Source: Pseudomonas sp. B6002
GTDB taxonomy: Bacteria > Pseudomonadota > Gammaproteobacteria > Pseudomonadales > Pseudomonadaceae
NCBI RefSeq assembly: GCF_013385985.1
Contig: NZ_JACAOY010000002.1
Coordinates: 124,001-188,000, forward strand
Direction of reading: 5' to 3'
Length of the DNA stretch: 64,000 nt
Shown: positions 1-8,999 of the stretch, in pieces
Layout of the letters: each line of letters starts with the position of its first letter
Position numbering within the stretch: position 1 is the first letter of the stretch
The notes under the pieces: model-generated
The model's database searches: none
Told to the model about the DNA's origin: nothing
What the model saw: the letters and a program-made list of their open reading frames with translations, nothing else
Translations under genes and position numbers: made by a program

Positions 1-35
1 CCCCCTCCCACATTTATTCTGCGTTGACTTATAAA

Positions 36-1706
36 TCAGCTATCCAGCGCTTTGTATTTCTCGCGCAGGTGGTTACGAATCCACACTGCCGACAGGTTAA
101 GCGTGGCGATCACCAGCACCAGCAGCAAGGCGGTGGCGTACACCAGTGGCCGTGCGGCTTCGACGTTCGGGCTCTGGAAGCCGACGTCATAAATATGGAA
201 GCCCAAGTGCATGATCTTCTGGTCCAGGTGCAGGTACGGGTAGTTGCCATCCAGCGGCAGCGACGGCGCCAGCTTCACCACACCGACCAGCATCAGCGGC
301 GCCACTTCACCGGCGGCACGGGCCACGGCGAGGATCATGCCGGTCATCATTGCCGGGCTGGCCATCGGCAGCACGATTTTCCACAGCGTTTCCGCCTTGG
401 TCGCGCCCAATGCCAGGGAGCCTTCACGCACGGTGCGAGGAATTCGCGCCAGGCCTTCTTCAGTGGCCACGATCACCACCGGCACTGCCAGCAGCGCCAG
501 GGTCAGTGAAGCCCACAACAGGCCCGGGGTACCGAAGGTCGGTGCCGGCAAGGCTTCGGCGAAGAACAGGCGGTCAACCGAACCACCCAGTACATACACG
601 AAGAAGCCCAGGCCGAACACGCCGTAGACGATGGCCGGTACGCCCGCCAGGTTGTTCACCGCAATGCGGATAACCCGCGTCAGGGTGTTCTGCTTGGCGT
701 ATTCACGCAGGTACACCGCCGCCAGTACGCCGAACGGGGTCACGATCATCGCCATGATCAAGGTCATCATCACGGTACCGAAGATGGCCGGGAAGATCCC
801 GCCTTCGGTGTTGGCTTCCCGCGGGTCGTCGCTGAGGAACTCCCAGACCTTGCTGAAGTAGAAGCCGATCTTGGTCATGGTGCCCATGGCGTTCGGCTGG
901 TAGGCGTGCACCACTTTGCCGATGCCGATTTCCACTTCCTTGCCGTTGCCATCGCGGGCCGTCAGCGAGTCGCGGTTGAACTGGGTGTGCAGGTCAGCCA
1001 GGCGCGCTTCGATCTCTTTATAGCGGTTGTTCAGCTCGGCACGGCCAGTGTCCATGTCGGCCTGGGCGGTGGCGTCGAGCTTGCCTTCCAGCTCCAGCTT
1101 GCGACCGTGCAGGCGGATGCGCTCCAGCCCGGCGTTGATCGCGCCGATATCGGTTTTTTCCAGGCTTTTGAGCTGGGCCGCCAGCTTGTTCACACGGTCG
1201 ACACGCGCCTGCAGCTCAGGCCATGCGGCCTCGCCTTCAGCAATGACCTTGCCGTCCTGCTTGACGTTGACCAGGGTGCCGTAGAAGTTGCCCCACTCGC
1301 GACGCTCGATGGCCATCAACTCGACCGGCTTGGTCTGGTCCTTCAACCATTCGCCGACGATCCAGGTGAAGTCGTTGCCGTTCAGGTCCCGGTTACCGAC
1401 CTTGATCAGCTCGCGGGTCATGAATTCCGGGCCTTGCTCCGGCACAGGCAGGCCAGCGCTTTTCAGGCGCTCGCGCGGCACTTCTTCCTTCTGCACCACT
1501 TCGCCGATGACGATATGGTTTTCCAGACCCGGCACGCTGTAGTTGGCCTGGATCAGGTCGGCCGGCCAGAAGTGGCCGAGGCCACGCACGGCAATCACCG
1601 CCAGCAAACCAATGGTCATGATGACCGCGATGGACACCGCGCCACCGCTGATCCAGACGCCGGGGGCGCCGCTCTTGAACCATCCATTCAGGGAGTTCTG
1701 TTTCAC
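36..1706 (-). CDS. pstA: Phosphate ABC transporter permease PstA
   Basis: Inner-membrane permease of the high-affinity phosphate importer, pairing with PstC to form the channel for phosphate delivered by PstS. The 556-residue product has one N-terminal membrane segment (about 17-41), a long non-membrane insert with a helical, coiled-coil-like stretch (about 165-245), then the ABC permease domain (about 300-545) with the EAA-type loop around 'RTVREGSLALGATKAETLWKIV'-like sequence near 420-445. Enteric PstA is about 296 residues, so the N-terminal half is extra, as is typical of Pseudomonas. It follows pstC by 15 bp and is surely cotranscribed. pstB would be expected just beyond the left window edge. 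Confidence 0.95.
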   Translation of the reverse strand: MKQNSLNGWFKSGAPGVWISGGAVSIAVIMTIGLLAVIAVRGLGHFWPADLIQANYSVPGLENHIVIGEVVQKEEVPRERLKSAGLPVPEQGPEFMTRELIKVGNRDLNGNDFTWIVGEWLKDQTKPVELMAIERREWGNFYGTLVNVKQDGKVIAEGEAAWPELQARVDRVNKLAAQLKSLEKTDIGAINAGLERIRLHGRKLELEGKLDATAQADMDTGRAELNNRYKEIEARLADLHTQFNRDSLTARDGNGKEVEIGIGKVVHAYQPNAMGTMTKIGFYFSKVWEFLSDDPREANTEGGIFPAIFGTVMMTLIMAMIVTPFGVLAAVYLREYAKQNTLTRVIRIAVNNLAGVPAIVYGVFGLGFFVYVLGGSVDRLFFAEALPAPTFGTPGLLWASLTLALLAVPVVIVATEEGLARIPRTVREGSLALGATKAETLWKIVLPMASPAMMTGMILAVARAAGEVAPLMLVGVVKLAPSLPLDGNYPYLHLDQKIMHLGFHIYDVGFQSPNVEAARPLVYATALLLVLVIATLNLSAVWIRNHLREKYKALDS

Positions 1707-1721
1707 AGACTTCTACCTTTC

Positions 1722-4007
1722 TTAAAGCGACGAGTATTTCTTGCGCAGACGCTGACGGATCAGCTCGGCGAGGGTGTTCATGATGAAGGTGAACAGCAGC
1801 AGTACCAGTGCCGAGAGGAACAGCACACGGTAGTGACTACCGCCCACTTCCGATTCCGGCATCTCGACCGCCACGTTGGCCGCCAGGGTGCGCAGGCCTT
1901 CGAACAGGTTCATCTCCATCACCGGGGTGTTACCGGTGGCCATCAGCACGATCATGGTTTCGCCGACCGCACGGCCCATGCCGATCATCAGCGCCGAGAA
2001 GATACCCGGGCTGGCGGTCAGGATGACCACGCGGGTCATGGTCTGCCATGGCGTGGCGCCGAGGGCCAGGGAACCCAGGGTCAGGCCGCGTGGCACGCTG
2101 AACACGGCGTCTTCGGCGATGGAGTAGATGTTCGGGATCACCGCAAAACCCATGGCCAGGCCGACCACCAGTGCGTTGCGCTGGTCGTAGGTGATGCCCA
2201 GGTCGTGGGAGATCCACATGCGCATGTCGCCGCCGAAGAACCAGGTTTCCAGGTACGGGCTCATATACAGCGAGAGCCAGCCCACGAACAGGATCACCGG
2301 GATCAGGATCGCGCTTTCCCAGCCATCAGGAACGCGCAGGCGCAACGACTCGGGCAAACGGCTGAAGATAAAACCGGCCACCAGGATGCCAATCGGCAAC
2401 AGCATCAGCAGACTGAAGATGCCCGGCAGGTGCCCTTCCACATACGGCGCCAGGAACAGGCCGGCGAAGAAGCCGAGGATCACCGTCGGCATCGCTTCCA
2501 TCAACTCGATCACCGGCTTGACCTTGCGGCGCAGGCTCGGGGCCATGAAATAAGCGGTGTAGATCGCAGCGGCAACTGCCAGCGGTGCAGCCAGCAGCAT
2601 GGCGTAGAACGCAGCCTTCAACGTACCGAACGTCAGCGGAGCCAGGCTCATCTTCGGTTCGAAGTCGGTGTTGGCGGCGGTCGATTGCCAGACGTATTTA
2701 GGCTCGTCGTAGTTTTCGTACCAGACCTTGCTCCACAGCGCGCTCCAGGACACTTCCGGGTGCGGGTTGTCCAGCACCAGCGGTTGCAGCTTCCCGCCGG
2801 CTTCCACGATCACGCGGTTGGCGCGCGGCGACAGGCCGAACAGGCCTTGGCCATCAACCACCGGGTCGACCAGCAGGGTACGGTGGGCAGTGCTGTGGAA
2901 CACGCCGAACTTGCCGGACGCATCCAGGGCGGTGAAGCCTTTGCGACGTTCTTCAGCGGTGATTTCCACGATCGGCGCAGTGCCCATCTGGAAGGTGCGG
3001 ATCTGTTTCAGGCGTTGCTCGCCATCCGGGTCGCGAGCCATGAACCACTGGGCCAGGCCACCCTTGGAGTTACCGACGATCAGCGAGATACCGCCCACCA
3101 GTTGGGTGCTGGCAGTGATGTCGGCAGCGCCGTCTTCTAGCAGTTTGTAGCGGCCGTTGAGGCTCTTGTCACGCAGGCTGAACACATCGGCCAGCGCGCG
3201 ACCGTTGATCACGTACAGCCACTGCTGGCGTGGGTCGATGAAGATCGCCTTCACCGGCTCGGTCATTTGCGGCAGCTCGATACGCTTCTGCTCGCTGGTG
3301 ACTTCACCGGTCATCATGTTTTCTTCGCGGCTCAGCGACAGCACGTTCAAGTGCGAGCCCGACGAACCGGCGACCACCAGGGAGGAGTCAGTGGCGTTCA
3401 GTGCAACGTGTTCCAGCGGGCGACCGCCATCGTCCAGCACGATTGGCGTTTCACCGTAAGGGTATTCGACTGCCGGGTTGATGGTTTTCTTGCCGTCCGG
3501 GTACGACACTTTATAGGTGTGGCGGAACACCAGGGATTGGCCATTGGACAAACCGAGGATCACCAACGGGCTGCCCGGCTGATCTTTACCAATGGACACC
3601 ACTTGGCTGCCAGCCGGCAACGGCAAGTCGACGCGCTTGATCTCAGCGCCGCTGTCCACATCAAAGAACAGCGCCTGGCCCTTGTCGGAAACCCGCATGG
3701 CGACCTGGTTCTGTTCTTCCAGAGAGATCATCAGCGGCTTGCCGGCGTCCTGGATCCACGCAGGCGTGAGGGCGTCTTCCTTGGTCAACGAGGCACCCTG
3801 GAACAACGGCGCAACGACATAGGCGAGGAAGAAGAAGATCAGGGTGATGGCGCCGAGGACGGCGAGGCCGCCGATCAAGACGTACCAACGGGTCAGGCGA
3901 TCTTTGAGCGCGCGGATGCGGCGCTTGCGTTGCAGCTCAGGCGTATTGAAATCAATGCGCTTGGGGGGAGAAGTCGTCGTCATGGTGGAATTGGCCAGAT
4001 CATTCAT
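1722..4007 (-). CDS. pstC: Phosphate ABC transporter permease PstC (long form)
   Basis: Second permease subunit of the Pst phosphate importer. The 761-residue product begins with a basic cytoplasmic tail, a membrane helix near 45-68, a roughly 360-residue periplasmic domain rich in beta strands, and the permease domain from about 440 with the EAA-type loop 'GLTLGSLALGATPW' near 645. The ATG at 4007 (MNDLANS) is chosen because AGGGTG lies 8 bases upstream; the GTG two codons earlier is less likely. Enteric PstC is about 319 residues. The function of the periplasmic domain is not evident from sequence. A REP doublet separates it from pstS. Confidence 0.95.
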   Translation of the reverse strand: MNDLANSTMTTTSPPKRIDFNTPELQRKRRIRALKDRLTRWYVLIGGLAVLGAITLIFFFLAYVVAPLFQGASLTKEDALTPAWIQDAGKPLMISLEEQNQVAMRVSDKGQALFFDVDSGAEIKRVDLPLPAGSQVVSIGKDQPGSPLVILGLSNGQSLVFRHTYKVSYPDGKKTINPAVEYPYGETPIVLDDGGRPLEHVALNATDSSLVVAGSSGSHLNVLSLSREENMMTGEVTSEQKRIELPQMTEPVKAIFIDPRQQWLYVINGRALADVFSLRDKSLNGRYKLLEDGAADITASTQLVGGISLIVGNSKGGLAQWFMARDPDGEQRLKQIRTFQMGTAPIVEITAEERRKGFTALDASGKFGVFHSTAHRTLLVDPVVDGQGLFGLSPRANRVIVEAGGKLQPLVLDNPHPEVSWSALWSKVWYENYDEPKYVWQSTAANTDFEPKMSLAPLTFGTLKAAFYAMLLAAPLAVAAAIYTAYFMAPSLRRKVKPVIELMEAMPTVILGFFAGLFLAPYVEGHLPGIFSLLMLLPIGILVAGFIFSRLPESLRLRVPDGWESAILIPVILFVGWLSLYMSPYLETWFFGGDMRMWISHDLGITYDQRNALVVGLAMGFAVIPNIYSIAEDAVFSVPRGLTLGSLALGATPWQTMTRVVILTASPGIFSALMIGMGRAVGETMIVLMATGNTPVMEMNLFEGLRTLAANVAVEMPESEVGGSHYRVLFLSALVLLLFTFIMNTLAELIRQRLRKKYSSL

Positions 4008-4120
4008 GCGCACACCCTAGCGATCCTGTATGACAGAAAGATGACAATGCAGTGACGCAAGAAATCCGCCGCGGAGCAGGGCTGGCAGCGGACTAAAAAA
4101 TAGTGGTGTAGGTAGGCTTG

Positions 4121-4207
4121 TGTGGGAGCGGGCTTGCCCGCGATGGCATCAACACGATTTCAATCTTGAACCGCGTCGCCAGCATCGCGGGCAAGCCCGC
4201 TCCCACA
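4121..4207. repeat. REP doublet (REPIN), GTGGGAGC type
   Basis: Two inverted REP units: TGTGGGAGCGGGCTTGCCC at the left end is mirrored by GGGCAAGCCCGCTCCCACA at the right end, with about 45 bases between them. It sits between pstS and pstC, where it could form a large hairpin in the transcript and help keep pstS mRNA more abundant than pstCA; that role is inference. Such doublets are typical intergenic elements of fluorescent pseudomonads. Confidence 0.92.
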
Positions 4208-4240
4208 GAAAAGCCTGCCCCTACACAGGGTATTGCAGGC

Positions 4241-5227
4241 TTAGTTGCCTTCTTTCAGACCCAGGTCAGCCAGGGCCTTGGCGGCGACTTTGGCTGGCAG
4301 TGGGATGTAGCCGTCTTTCACTACAACTTCCTGGCCCTGTTTGGACAGAACCAGCTTCACGAACTCAGCTTCCAGCGGGGCCAGAGGCTTGTTCGGGGCT
4401 TTGTTGACGTACACGTACAGGAAGCGGGACAGCGGGTATTTGCCGTTCAGGGCGTTTTCTTCGCTGTCTTCGATGAAGTCAGTGCTGCCTTTCTTGGCCA
4501 GAGCAACGGTCTTCACGCTTGCAGTCTTGTAGCCGATGCCCGAGTAACCGATGCCGTTCAGCGAGGAGCTGATCGACTGCACGACCGAAGCCGAGCCTGG
4601 TTGTTCGTTCACGTTTGGCTTGTAGTCGCCTTTGCACAGGGCTTCTTCTTTGAAGTAGCCGTAGGTGCCGGATACCGAGTTACGACCGAACAGTTGCACT
4701 GGCTTGTTGGCCAGGTCGCCGGTCACGCCCAGGTCACCCCAGGTTTTCACGTCGGCTTTGGCGCCACACAGACGAGTCGAGGAGAAGATCGCGTCGACTT
4801 GTTCCATGGTCAGGTGCTGGATCGGGTTGTCCTTGTGCACGAACACAGCCAGGGCGTCTACGGCAACCGGGATAGCGGTTGGCTTGTAGCCGTACTTCTG
4901 CTCGAAGGCAGCCAGTTCGGTGTCCTTCATCTTGCGGCTCATCGGGCCCAGGTTGGAGGTGCCTTCAGTCAGCGCAGGTGGTGCAGTGGCGGAGCCGGCA
5001 GCCTGAATCTGGATGTTGACGTTCGGGTATTCCTTTTTGTAGGACTCAGCCCACAGGGTCATCAGGTTAGCCAGGGTGTCGGAACCAACGCTGGACAGGT
5101 TGCCCGATACACCGGTGGTCTTGGCGTAAGCCGGAATTGCCGGGTCAACACCAGCGGCCACCGCGTGGGCGGTCGCAACGCCAGCAGCGACAAAAGTCAT
5201 TGCCGCCATCAAACGCTTCAGTTTCAT
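4241..5227 (-). CDS. pstS: Periplasmic phosphate-binding protein PstS
   Basis: Captures phosphate in the periplasm and delivers it to PstCA. The 328-residue product has a Sec signal peptide (cleavage around residues 22-25, after the AHA-VAAG region), then the type-II binding-protein fold with the phosphate-contacting segments VGSDTL (near 47), SGTYGYF (near 168) and the Gly-rich '[10 protein letters not shown]' (near 230). A good Shine-Dalgarno (AGGAGC) lies 6 bases before the ATG. It is first in the pst operon and has a Pho box upstream, so induction by PhoB under phosphate limitation is expected. Confidence 0.96.
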   Translation of the reverse strand: MKLKRLMAAMTFVAAGVATAHAVAAGVDPAIPAYAKTTGVSGNLSSVGSDTLANLMTLWAESYKKEYPNVNIQIQAAGSATAPPALTEGTSNLGPMSRKMKDTELAAFEQKYGYKPTAIPVAVDALAVFVHKDNPIQHLTMEQVDAIFSSTRLCGAKADVKTWGDLGVTGDLANKPVQLFGRNSVSGTYGYFKEEALCKGDYKPNVNEQPGSASVVQSISSSLNGIGYSGIGYKTASVKTVALAKKGSTDFIEDSEENALNGKYPLSRFLYVYVNKAPNKPLAPLEAEFVKLVLSKQGQEVVVKDGYIPLPAKVAAKALADLGLKEGN

Positions 5228-5289
5228 GCCTTGCTCCTAGCAGATAGGGATAGTTGGATCGGGGCCAAGTATCGGTAGGCCGTGTGAAC

Positions 5290-5323
5290 ACTCTATGTCT
5301 GGAATATGACAATTAGATGAAAG
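5290..5323 (-). promoter_or_regulatory. Pho box and -10 element of pstS
   Basis: On the minus strand the sequence CTTTCAT-CTAA-TTGTCAT (5323-5306) matches the PhoB box pattern CTGTCAT-N4-CTGTCAT with one mismatch per half. Ten bases downstream lies TAGAGT (5295-5290), the expected spacing to a -10 in a Pho promoter that lacks a -35. A weaker second unit, CTGTCAG-GATT-TTCACAA, lies at 5349-5332. Confidence 0.8.
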
Positions 5324-5445
5324 GCCAGCATTTGTGAAAATCCTGACAGGAAGGGCAAAGATCAATAAAACCGGGGCTTGCGGGGGAAAAGCGGGGATTT
5401 AGGCGATGTTTCAGAAACACTCTGCAAACGTTGGCATAAACGAAA

Positions 5446-5479
5446 CGTGTAGCGAGGCAGTTTGCGCCCTCGCTACACG
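5446..5479 (-). terminator. Hairpin downstream of the first MFS gene
   Basis: Perfect 12-bp inverted repeat CGTGTAGCGAGG / CCTCGCTACACG with a 10-base loop, just after the stop codon of the 5492-6781 gene. On the minus strand the stem is followed by TTTCGTTT, a poor U-tract, so it is a plausible but weak intrinsic terminator. Confidence 0.55.
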
Positions 5480-5491
5480 GTTATCAGCGAG

Positions 5492-6781
5492 TCAGCGCCC
5501 GCGCTTCCACAGGTAGCCACCCACCAGCGTCCCCATCACACACAGCACGGCGACATAGTAGGCAGGGCCCATCGGGCTTTCCTTCATCAGCAGCGATACC
5601 GCGAGCGGCGTCAGGCCGCCGAACACGGCGTAGGCAACGTTGTACGAGAACGACAACCCGCTGAAACGCACCACAGGCGGGAAGGCTTTCACCATCACGT
5701 AGGGCACCACACCAATCACGCCCACAAACAGGCCGGTCAGGGTGTACAGCGGGAAGAGCCAGTTCGGGTGCTCGATGAGGCTGTGATACAGCGTCCACGA
5801 GGTTGCCAGCAGCAGCAGGCAACCGATCACCAGCACACGGCCTGCGCCGAAGCGGTCGGCCAGGGCACCGGAGGCAATACAACCCAGGCTCAAGGTGACG
5901 ATGGCCAGGCTGTTGGCCTGCAACGAAACAGTGGGGCTGAAGTGGTAGACGGTCTGCAGCACGGTCGGGGTCATCAGGATGACCACTACCACACCGGCTG
6001 ACAGCAGCCAGGTCAGCAGCATCGACAGCACGATGGCGCCACGGTGGTCACGCAACACCGCACGCAACGGCAGCTCGGCCGCCAGGGCTTTGCGCTGCTG
6101 CATTTCGGCGAAGATTGGCGTTTCATGCAGCCAGCGGCGCAGGTACACCGAGAGCAAACCGAACACGCCGCCGAGCAGGAACGGGATACGCCATGCGTAG
6201 TCCGAAACCTGTTCCGGGCTATAGACGGTATTGATGCCAGTGGCCACCAGCGAGCCCAACAGGATGCCCGCAGTCAGGCCGCTGGTCAGGGTGCCGCAGG
6301 CGTAGCCGATATGACGGGGTGGCACGTGTTCGGACACGAACACCCAGGCGCCCGGCACTTCGCCGCCGATCGCCGCGCCCTGGATGACGCGCATCAGCAG
6401 CAACAGCAGCGGCGCCCACAAACCGATCTGCGCGTAGGTGGGCAACAGGCCCATGATCAGGGTTGGCACGGCCATCATGAAGATGCTCAAGGTGAACATC
6501 TTCTTGCGACCCAGCAGGTCACCGAAGTGCGCCATGATAATGCCGCCCAGGGGGCGCGCCAGGTAGCCCGCGGCGAAGATGCCGAAAGTCTGCATCATGC
6601 GCAGCCACTCGGGCATATCGACGGGGAAGAACAGTTTTCCGACCACAGTGGCGAAAAACACGAAAATGATGAAGTCGTAGAATTCCAGCGCCCCGCCCAA
6701 GGCAGACAGCGACAGGGTTTTGTAGTCGTTGCGGGTCAGCGGGCGCGAAGGTTGCGCACTGCTTGCGGGCACGGAGGACAT
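5492..6781 (-). CDS. MFS transporter, metabolite:H+ symporter (MHS) type, copy A
   Basis: Twelve-helix major facilitator of 429 residues. The N-terminal helix with 'GALEFYDFIIFVFFA' and the loop 2-3 signature 'GGIIMAHFGDLLGRKKMF' (near 90) are the hallmarks of the MHS family, which includes ProP, KgtP and ShiA. Substrate cannot be told from sequence; organic acids or osmolytes are usual for the family. The ATG at 6781 is preferred over an in-frame start 23 codons upstream because the 16 bases AGAGAAGCCTTGCCATG around it are duplicated exactly at the start of copy B. It is downstream of copy B on the same strand, 102 bases apart. Confidence 0.88.
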   Translation of the reverse strand: MSSVPASSAQPSRPLTRNDYKTLSLSALGGALEFYDFIIFVFFATVVGKLFFPVDMPEWLRMMQTFGIFAAGYLARPLGGIIMAHFGDLLGRKKMFTLSIFMMAVPTLIMGLLPTYAQIGLWAPLLLLLMRVIQGAAIGGEVPGAWVFVSEHVPPRHIGYACGTLTSGLTAGILLGSLVATGINTVYSPEQVSDYAWRIPFLLGGVFGLLSVYLRRWLHETPIFAEMQQRKALAAELPLRAVLRDHRGAIVLSMLLTWLLSAGVVVVILMTPTVLQTVYHFSPTVSLQANSLAIVTLSLGCIASGALADRFGAGRVLVIGCLLLLATSWTLYHSLIEHPNWLFPLYTLTGLFVGVIGVVPYVMVKAFPPVVRFSGLSFSYNVAYAVFGGLTPLAVSLLMKESPMGPAYYVAVLCVMGTLVGGYLWKRGR

Positions 6782-6883
6782 GGCAAGGCTTCTCTTATTG
6801 TCAGGACGGCGAACGCGAGACCCCGGCAAGCGCCGGGGTCGGTTCGGCACGATAACAAATCGCCCGCAAAAGCACAGCGTTGC

Positions 6884-8161
6884 TTAGCGCCCGCGCTTGC
6901 AGAGGTATCCACCCACCAGCATCCCCATCACACACACCAGCGCCACATAGTAGGCCGGGCCCATCGGGCTCTCCTTGAGCAGCAGCGACACGAATACCGG
7001 GCTCAGCCCGCCAAGCACGGCATAGGCCAGGTTGTAGGAAAACGACAGGCCACTGAAACGCACGGCCGCCGGGAAACCCGTGACCATGACGAAGGGGGCT
7101 GCGGTCACGGTGCCGACAAACAGCCCGGTCAACATGTACAACGGGAATAGCCATTCAGGGTGGCCAGCCAGGCTGGCGTACAGCGCCCAGCACGTCACCA
7201 TCAAGCCGAAACAGCCGAACACCAACACGCGGCCAGCCCCCAGGCGGTCGCACAACTTGCCGGCAATCACCAAGCCCAGCGCCATGCTGATGATCGCCAG
7301 GCTATTGGCCTGCAACGCCACTTTAGGGGCGACATGGTAGACACCTTGCAGCAGGGCGGGCGTCATCAGGATCACCACCACCACACCGGCCGACAAAAAC
7401 CAGGTCATCAACATCGACAACACAATCGACTCACGACTCTCGCGCAGTACCGTGCGCAGCGGCACTTCCCGGGACAACGCCTTGCGCTGCTGCAACTCGG
7501 CGAACACCGGCGTTTCATGCAGCCAACGGCGCAGGTACACCGACATCAAGCCGAATACCCCGCCCAGCAGAAACGGAATGCGCCACGCATAATCGGCCAC
7601 CTGCTCGGGGCTGTACGCACCATTGATACCCGTGGCGACCAGCGAGCCGAGCAGAATCCCCAGGTTCAGGCCCACCGACAACACGCCGACGGCATAGCCA
7701 ATTCGCTTGGCCGGCACGTGTTCGGCCACAAAAATCCACGCGCCCGGTACCTCACCGCCAATCGCCGCGCCCTGGATGATGCGCATCAACAGCAACAGCA
7801 CCGGCGCCAGCAGGCCGACCTGCGCATACGTCGGTAGCAAGCCGATGGCCAGGGTCGGCAACGCCATCAGGAAGATACTGAGGGTGAACATCTTCTTGCG
7901 CCCCAGTAGGTCGCCGAAGTGCGCCATGACGATGCCGCCCAAGGGCCGGATCAGGTAGCCGGCGGCAAAAATGCCGAAGGTCTGCACCAGGCGCATCCAT
8001 TCGGGCATGTCCGGCGGGAAAAACAGCTTGCCCACCACGGCCGCGAAAAACACAAAGATGATGAAGTCATAGAACTCCAGCGCACTGCCCAGGGCGGAAA
8101 GCGACAGGGTTTTGTAGTCGCTGCGGGTCAGCGAGCGCGCAAGGGGCGCAGCAGTCGGCAT
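6884..8161 (-). CDS. MFS transporter, metabolite:H+ symporter (MHS) type, copy B
   Basis: A 425-residue paralogue of the adjacent permease, alignable along its full length by eye with most positions identical, including 'ALEFYDFIIFVFFA', the 'GDLLGRKKMFTLSIF' loop and the C-terminal 'KESPMGPAYYVA...GGYLCKRGR'. The two genes look like a tandem duplication that carried its ribosome-binding region along. Substrate is unknown. Differences cluster in the central loop and helices 8-10, so the copies may have diverged in specificity. Confidence 0.88.
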   Translation of the reverse strand: MPTAAPLARSLTRSDYKTLSLSALGSALEFYDFIIFVFFAAVVGKLFFPPDMPEWMRLVQTFGIFAAGYLIRPLGGIVMAHFGDLLGRKKMFTLSIFLMALPTLAIGLLPTYAQVGLLAPVLLLLMRIIQGAAIGGEVPGAWIFVAEHVPAKRIGYAVGVLSVGLNLGILLGSLVATGINGAYSPEQVADYAWRIPFLLGGVFGLMSVYLRRWLHETPVFAELQQRKALSREVPLRTVLRESRESIVLSMLMTWFLSAGVVVVILMTPALLQGVYHVAPKVALQANSLAIISMALGLVIAGKLCDRLGAGRVLVFGCFGLMVTCWALYASLAGHPEWLFPLYMLTGLFVGTVTAAPFVMVTGFPAAVRFSGLSFSYNLAYAVLGGLSPVFVSLLLKESPMGPAYYVALVCVMGMLVGGYLCKRGR

Positions 8162-8537
8162 GGCAAGGCTTCTCTATAAAGACGGGTACTTGCCGGAACA
8201 ACACTCCACGCCCGGTAAATATTCCGTGCAACGAGCACAGTTTCCGGAAAAAGCCCCATTACAGCTGGGATTTGGCGACCAAATGAACGCTGGGAGGTCG
8301 TCGCGACGCCAGCGTCTCGATATACTCGGCCCTTGCAAGCGCCAAACCCGCTGTCTTGAGGGGCTGCTGTGCCAAAACGTCGTTGGGTGCCATCCAGCCG
8401 ATTTGGCAGAGTTTCCCTTTAGTACGCCTTACGAGAAACGCATCACGCGGTGTATGTTGGTGCTGAAACGTTTTTTTCGAAGACGGCTATCCACTTGAAA
8501 TACCCATGAAGCGTTACGGGTCAGAGGCACCCTTGGC
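8162..8537. other. Intergenic region, divergent promoters and possible 17-codon ORF
   Basis: Holds the promoter of the MFS pair (leftward) and of the thioesterase gene (rightward). A -10-like GATATACT occurs near 8317-8324. Downstream, a GTG at 8370 with TGAGGGG about 7 bases upstream opens a 17-codon basic peptide (MPKRRWVPSSRFGRVSL) ending at 8423. No longer coding sequence looks convincing here. The peptide is a weak candidate only. Confidence 0.35.
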
Positions 8538-8942
8538 ATGATCGAACTCGAACAAGAAGATCCTATCCCGCAAGGCGATCTCGCCCTGCAAATCACCGCG
8601 CTCCCGCGTGAAACCAATGGTTTTGGCGATATCTTCGGCGGCTGGCTGGTCGCGCAGATGGACCTGGCCGGCACCGCCATGGCCAGCAAGGTCGCAGGCG
8701 GCCGCGTGGCCACCGTGGCCATCGATCGCATGGCGTTCCTGGTACCGGTCGCTGTGGGCGCGCAGTTGTCCTTCTATACCCAGGCCCTGGAAATCGGCCG
8801 CAGCTCGATCCAGATGATGGTCGAAGTGTGGAGCGATGACCCGCTGTCCAGCGAATGGCGCAAGGTCACCGAGGCCGTGTTCGTGTTCGTCGCCATCGAT
8901 GGCAGCGGTCGCACGCGCTCGGTTCCGTCGCGCGCACGTTAA
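8538..8942 (+). CDS. Acyl-CoA thioesterase, hotdog fold (YciA-like)
   Basis: Predicted to hydrolyse acyl-CoA to free acid and CoA. The 134-residue product is the size of single-domain hotdog thioesterases, with the fold's helix start 'DIFGGWLVAQMDLAG' (near 33-47), where the conserved Gly-Gly and Asp belong to the active site, and the beta strand 'VATVAIDRMAFLVPV'. Cytoplasmic. A second, clearly different hotdog thioesterase lies at 53265. Substrate chain length cannot be inferred. Confidence 0.88.
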   Translation: MIELEQEDPIPQGDLALQITALPRETNGFGDIFGGWLVAQMDLAGTAMASKVAGGRVATVAIDRMAFLVPVAVGAQLSFYTQALEIGRSSIQMMVEVWSDDPLSSEWRKVTEAVFVFVAIDGSGRTRSVPSRAR

Positions 8943-8999
8943 ACCTCATCGGGTTTTGACGGTCAATTGCCCCATTGCCTGCCATAAAGAGTGCTTTGT

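Noticed and set aside
906-3140. 744-codon open frame antisense to pstA/pstC
   Set aside because: The minus-strand pst genes are certain, and long antisense frames rich in His, Gln, Arg and Gly are a normal by-product of GC-rich Pseudomonas codon use.
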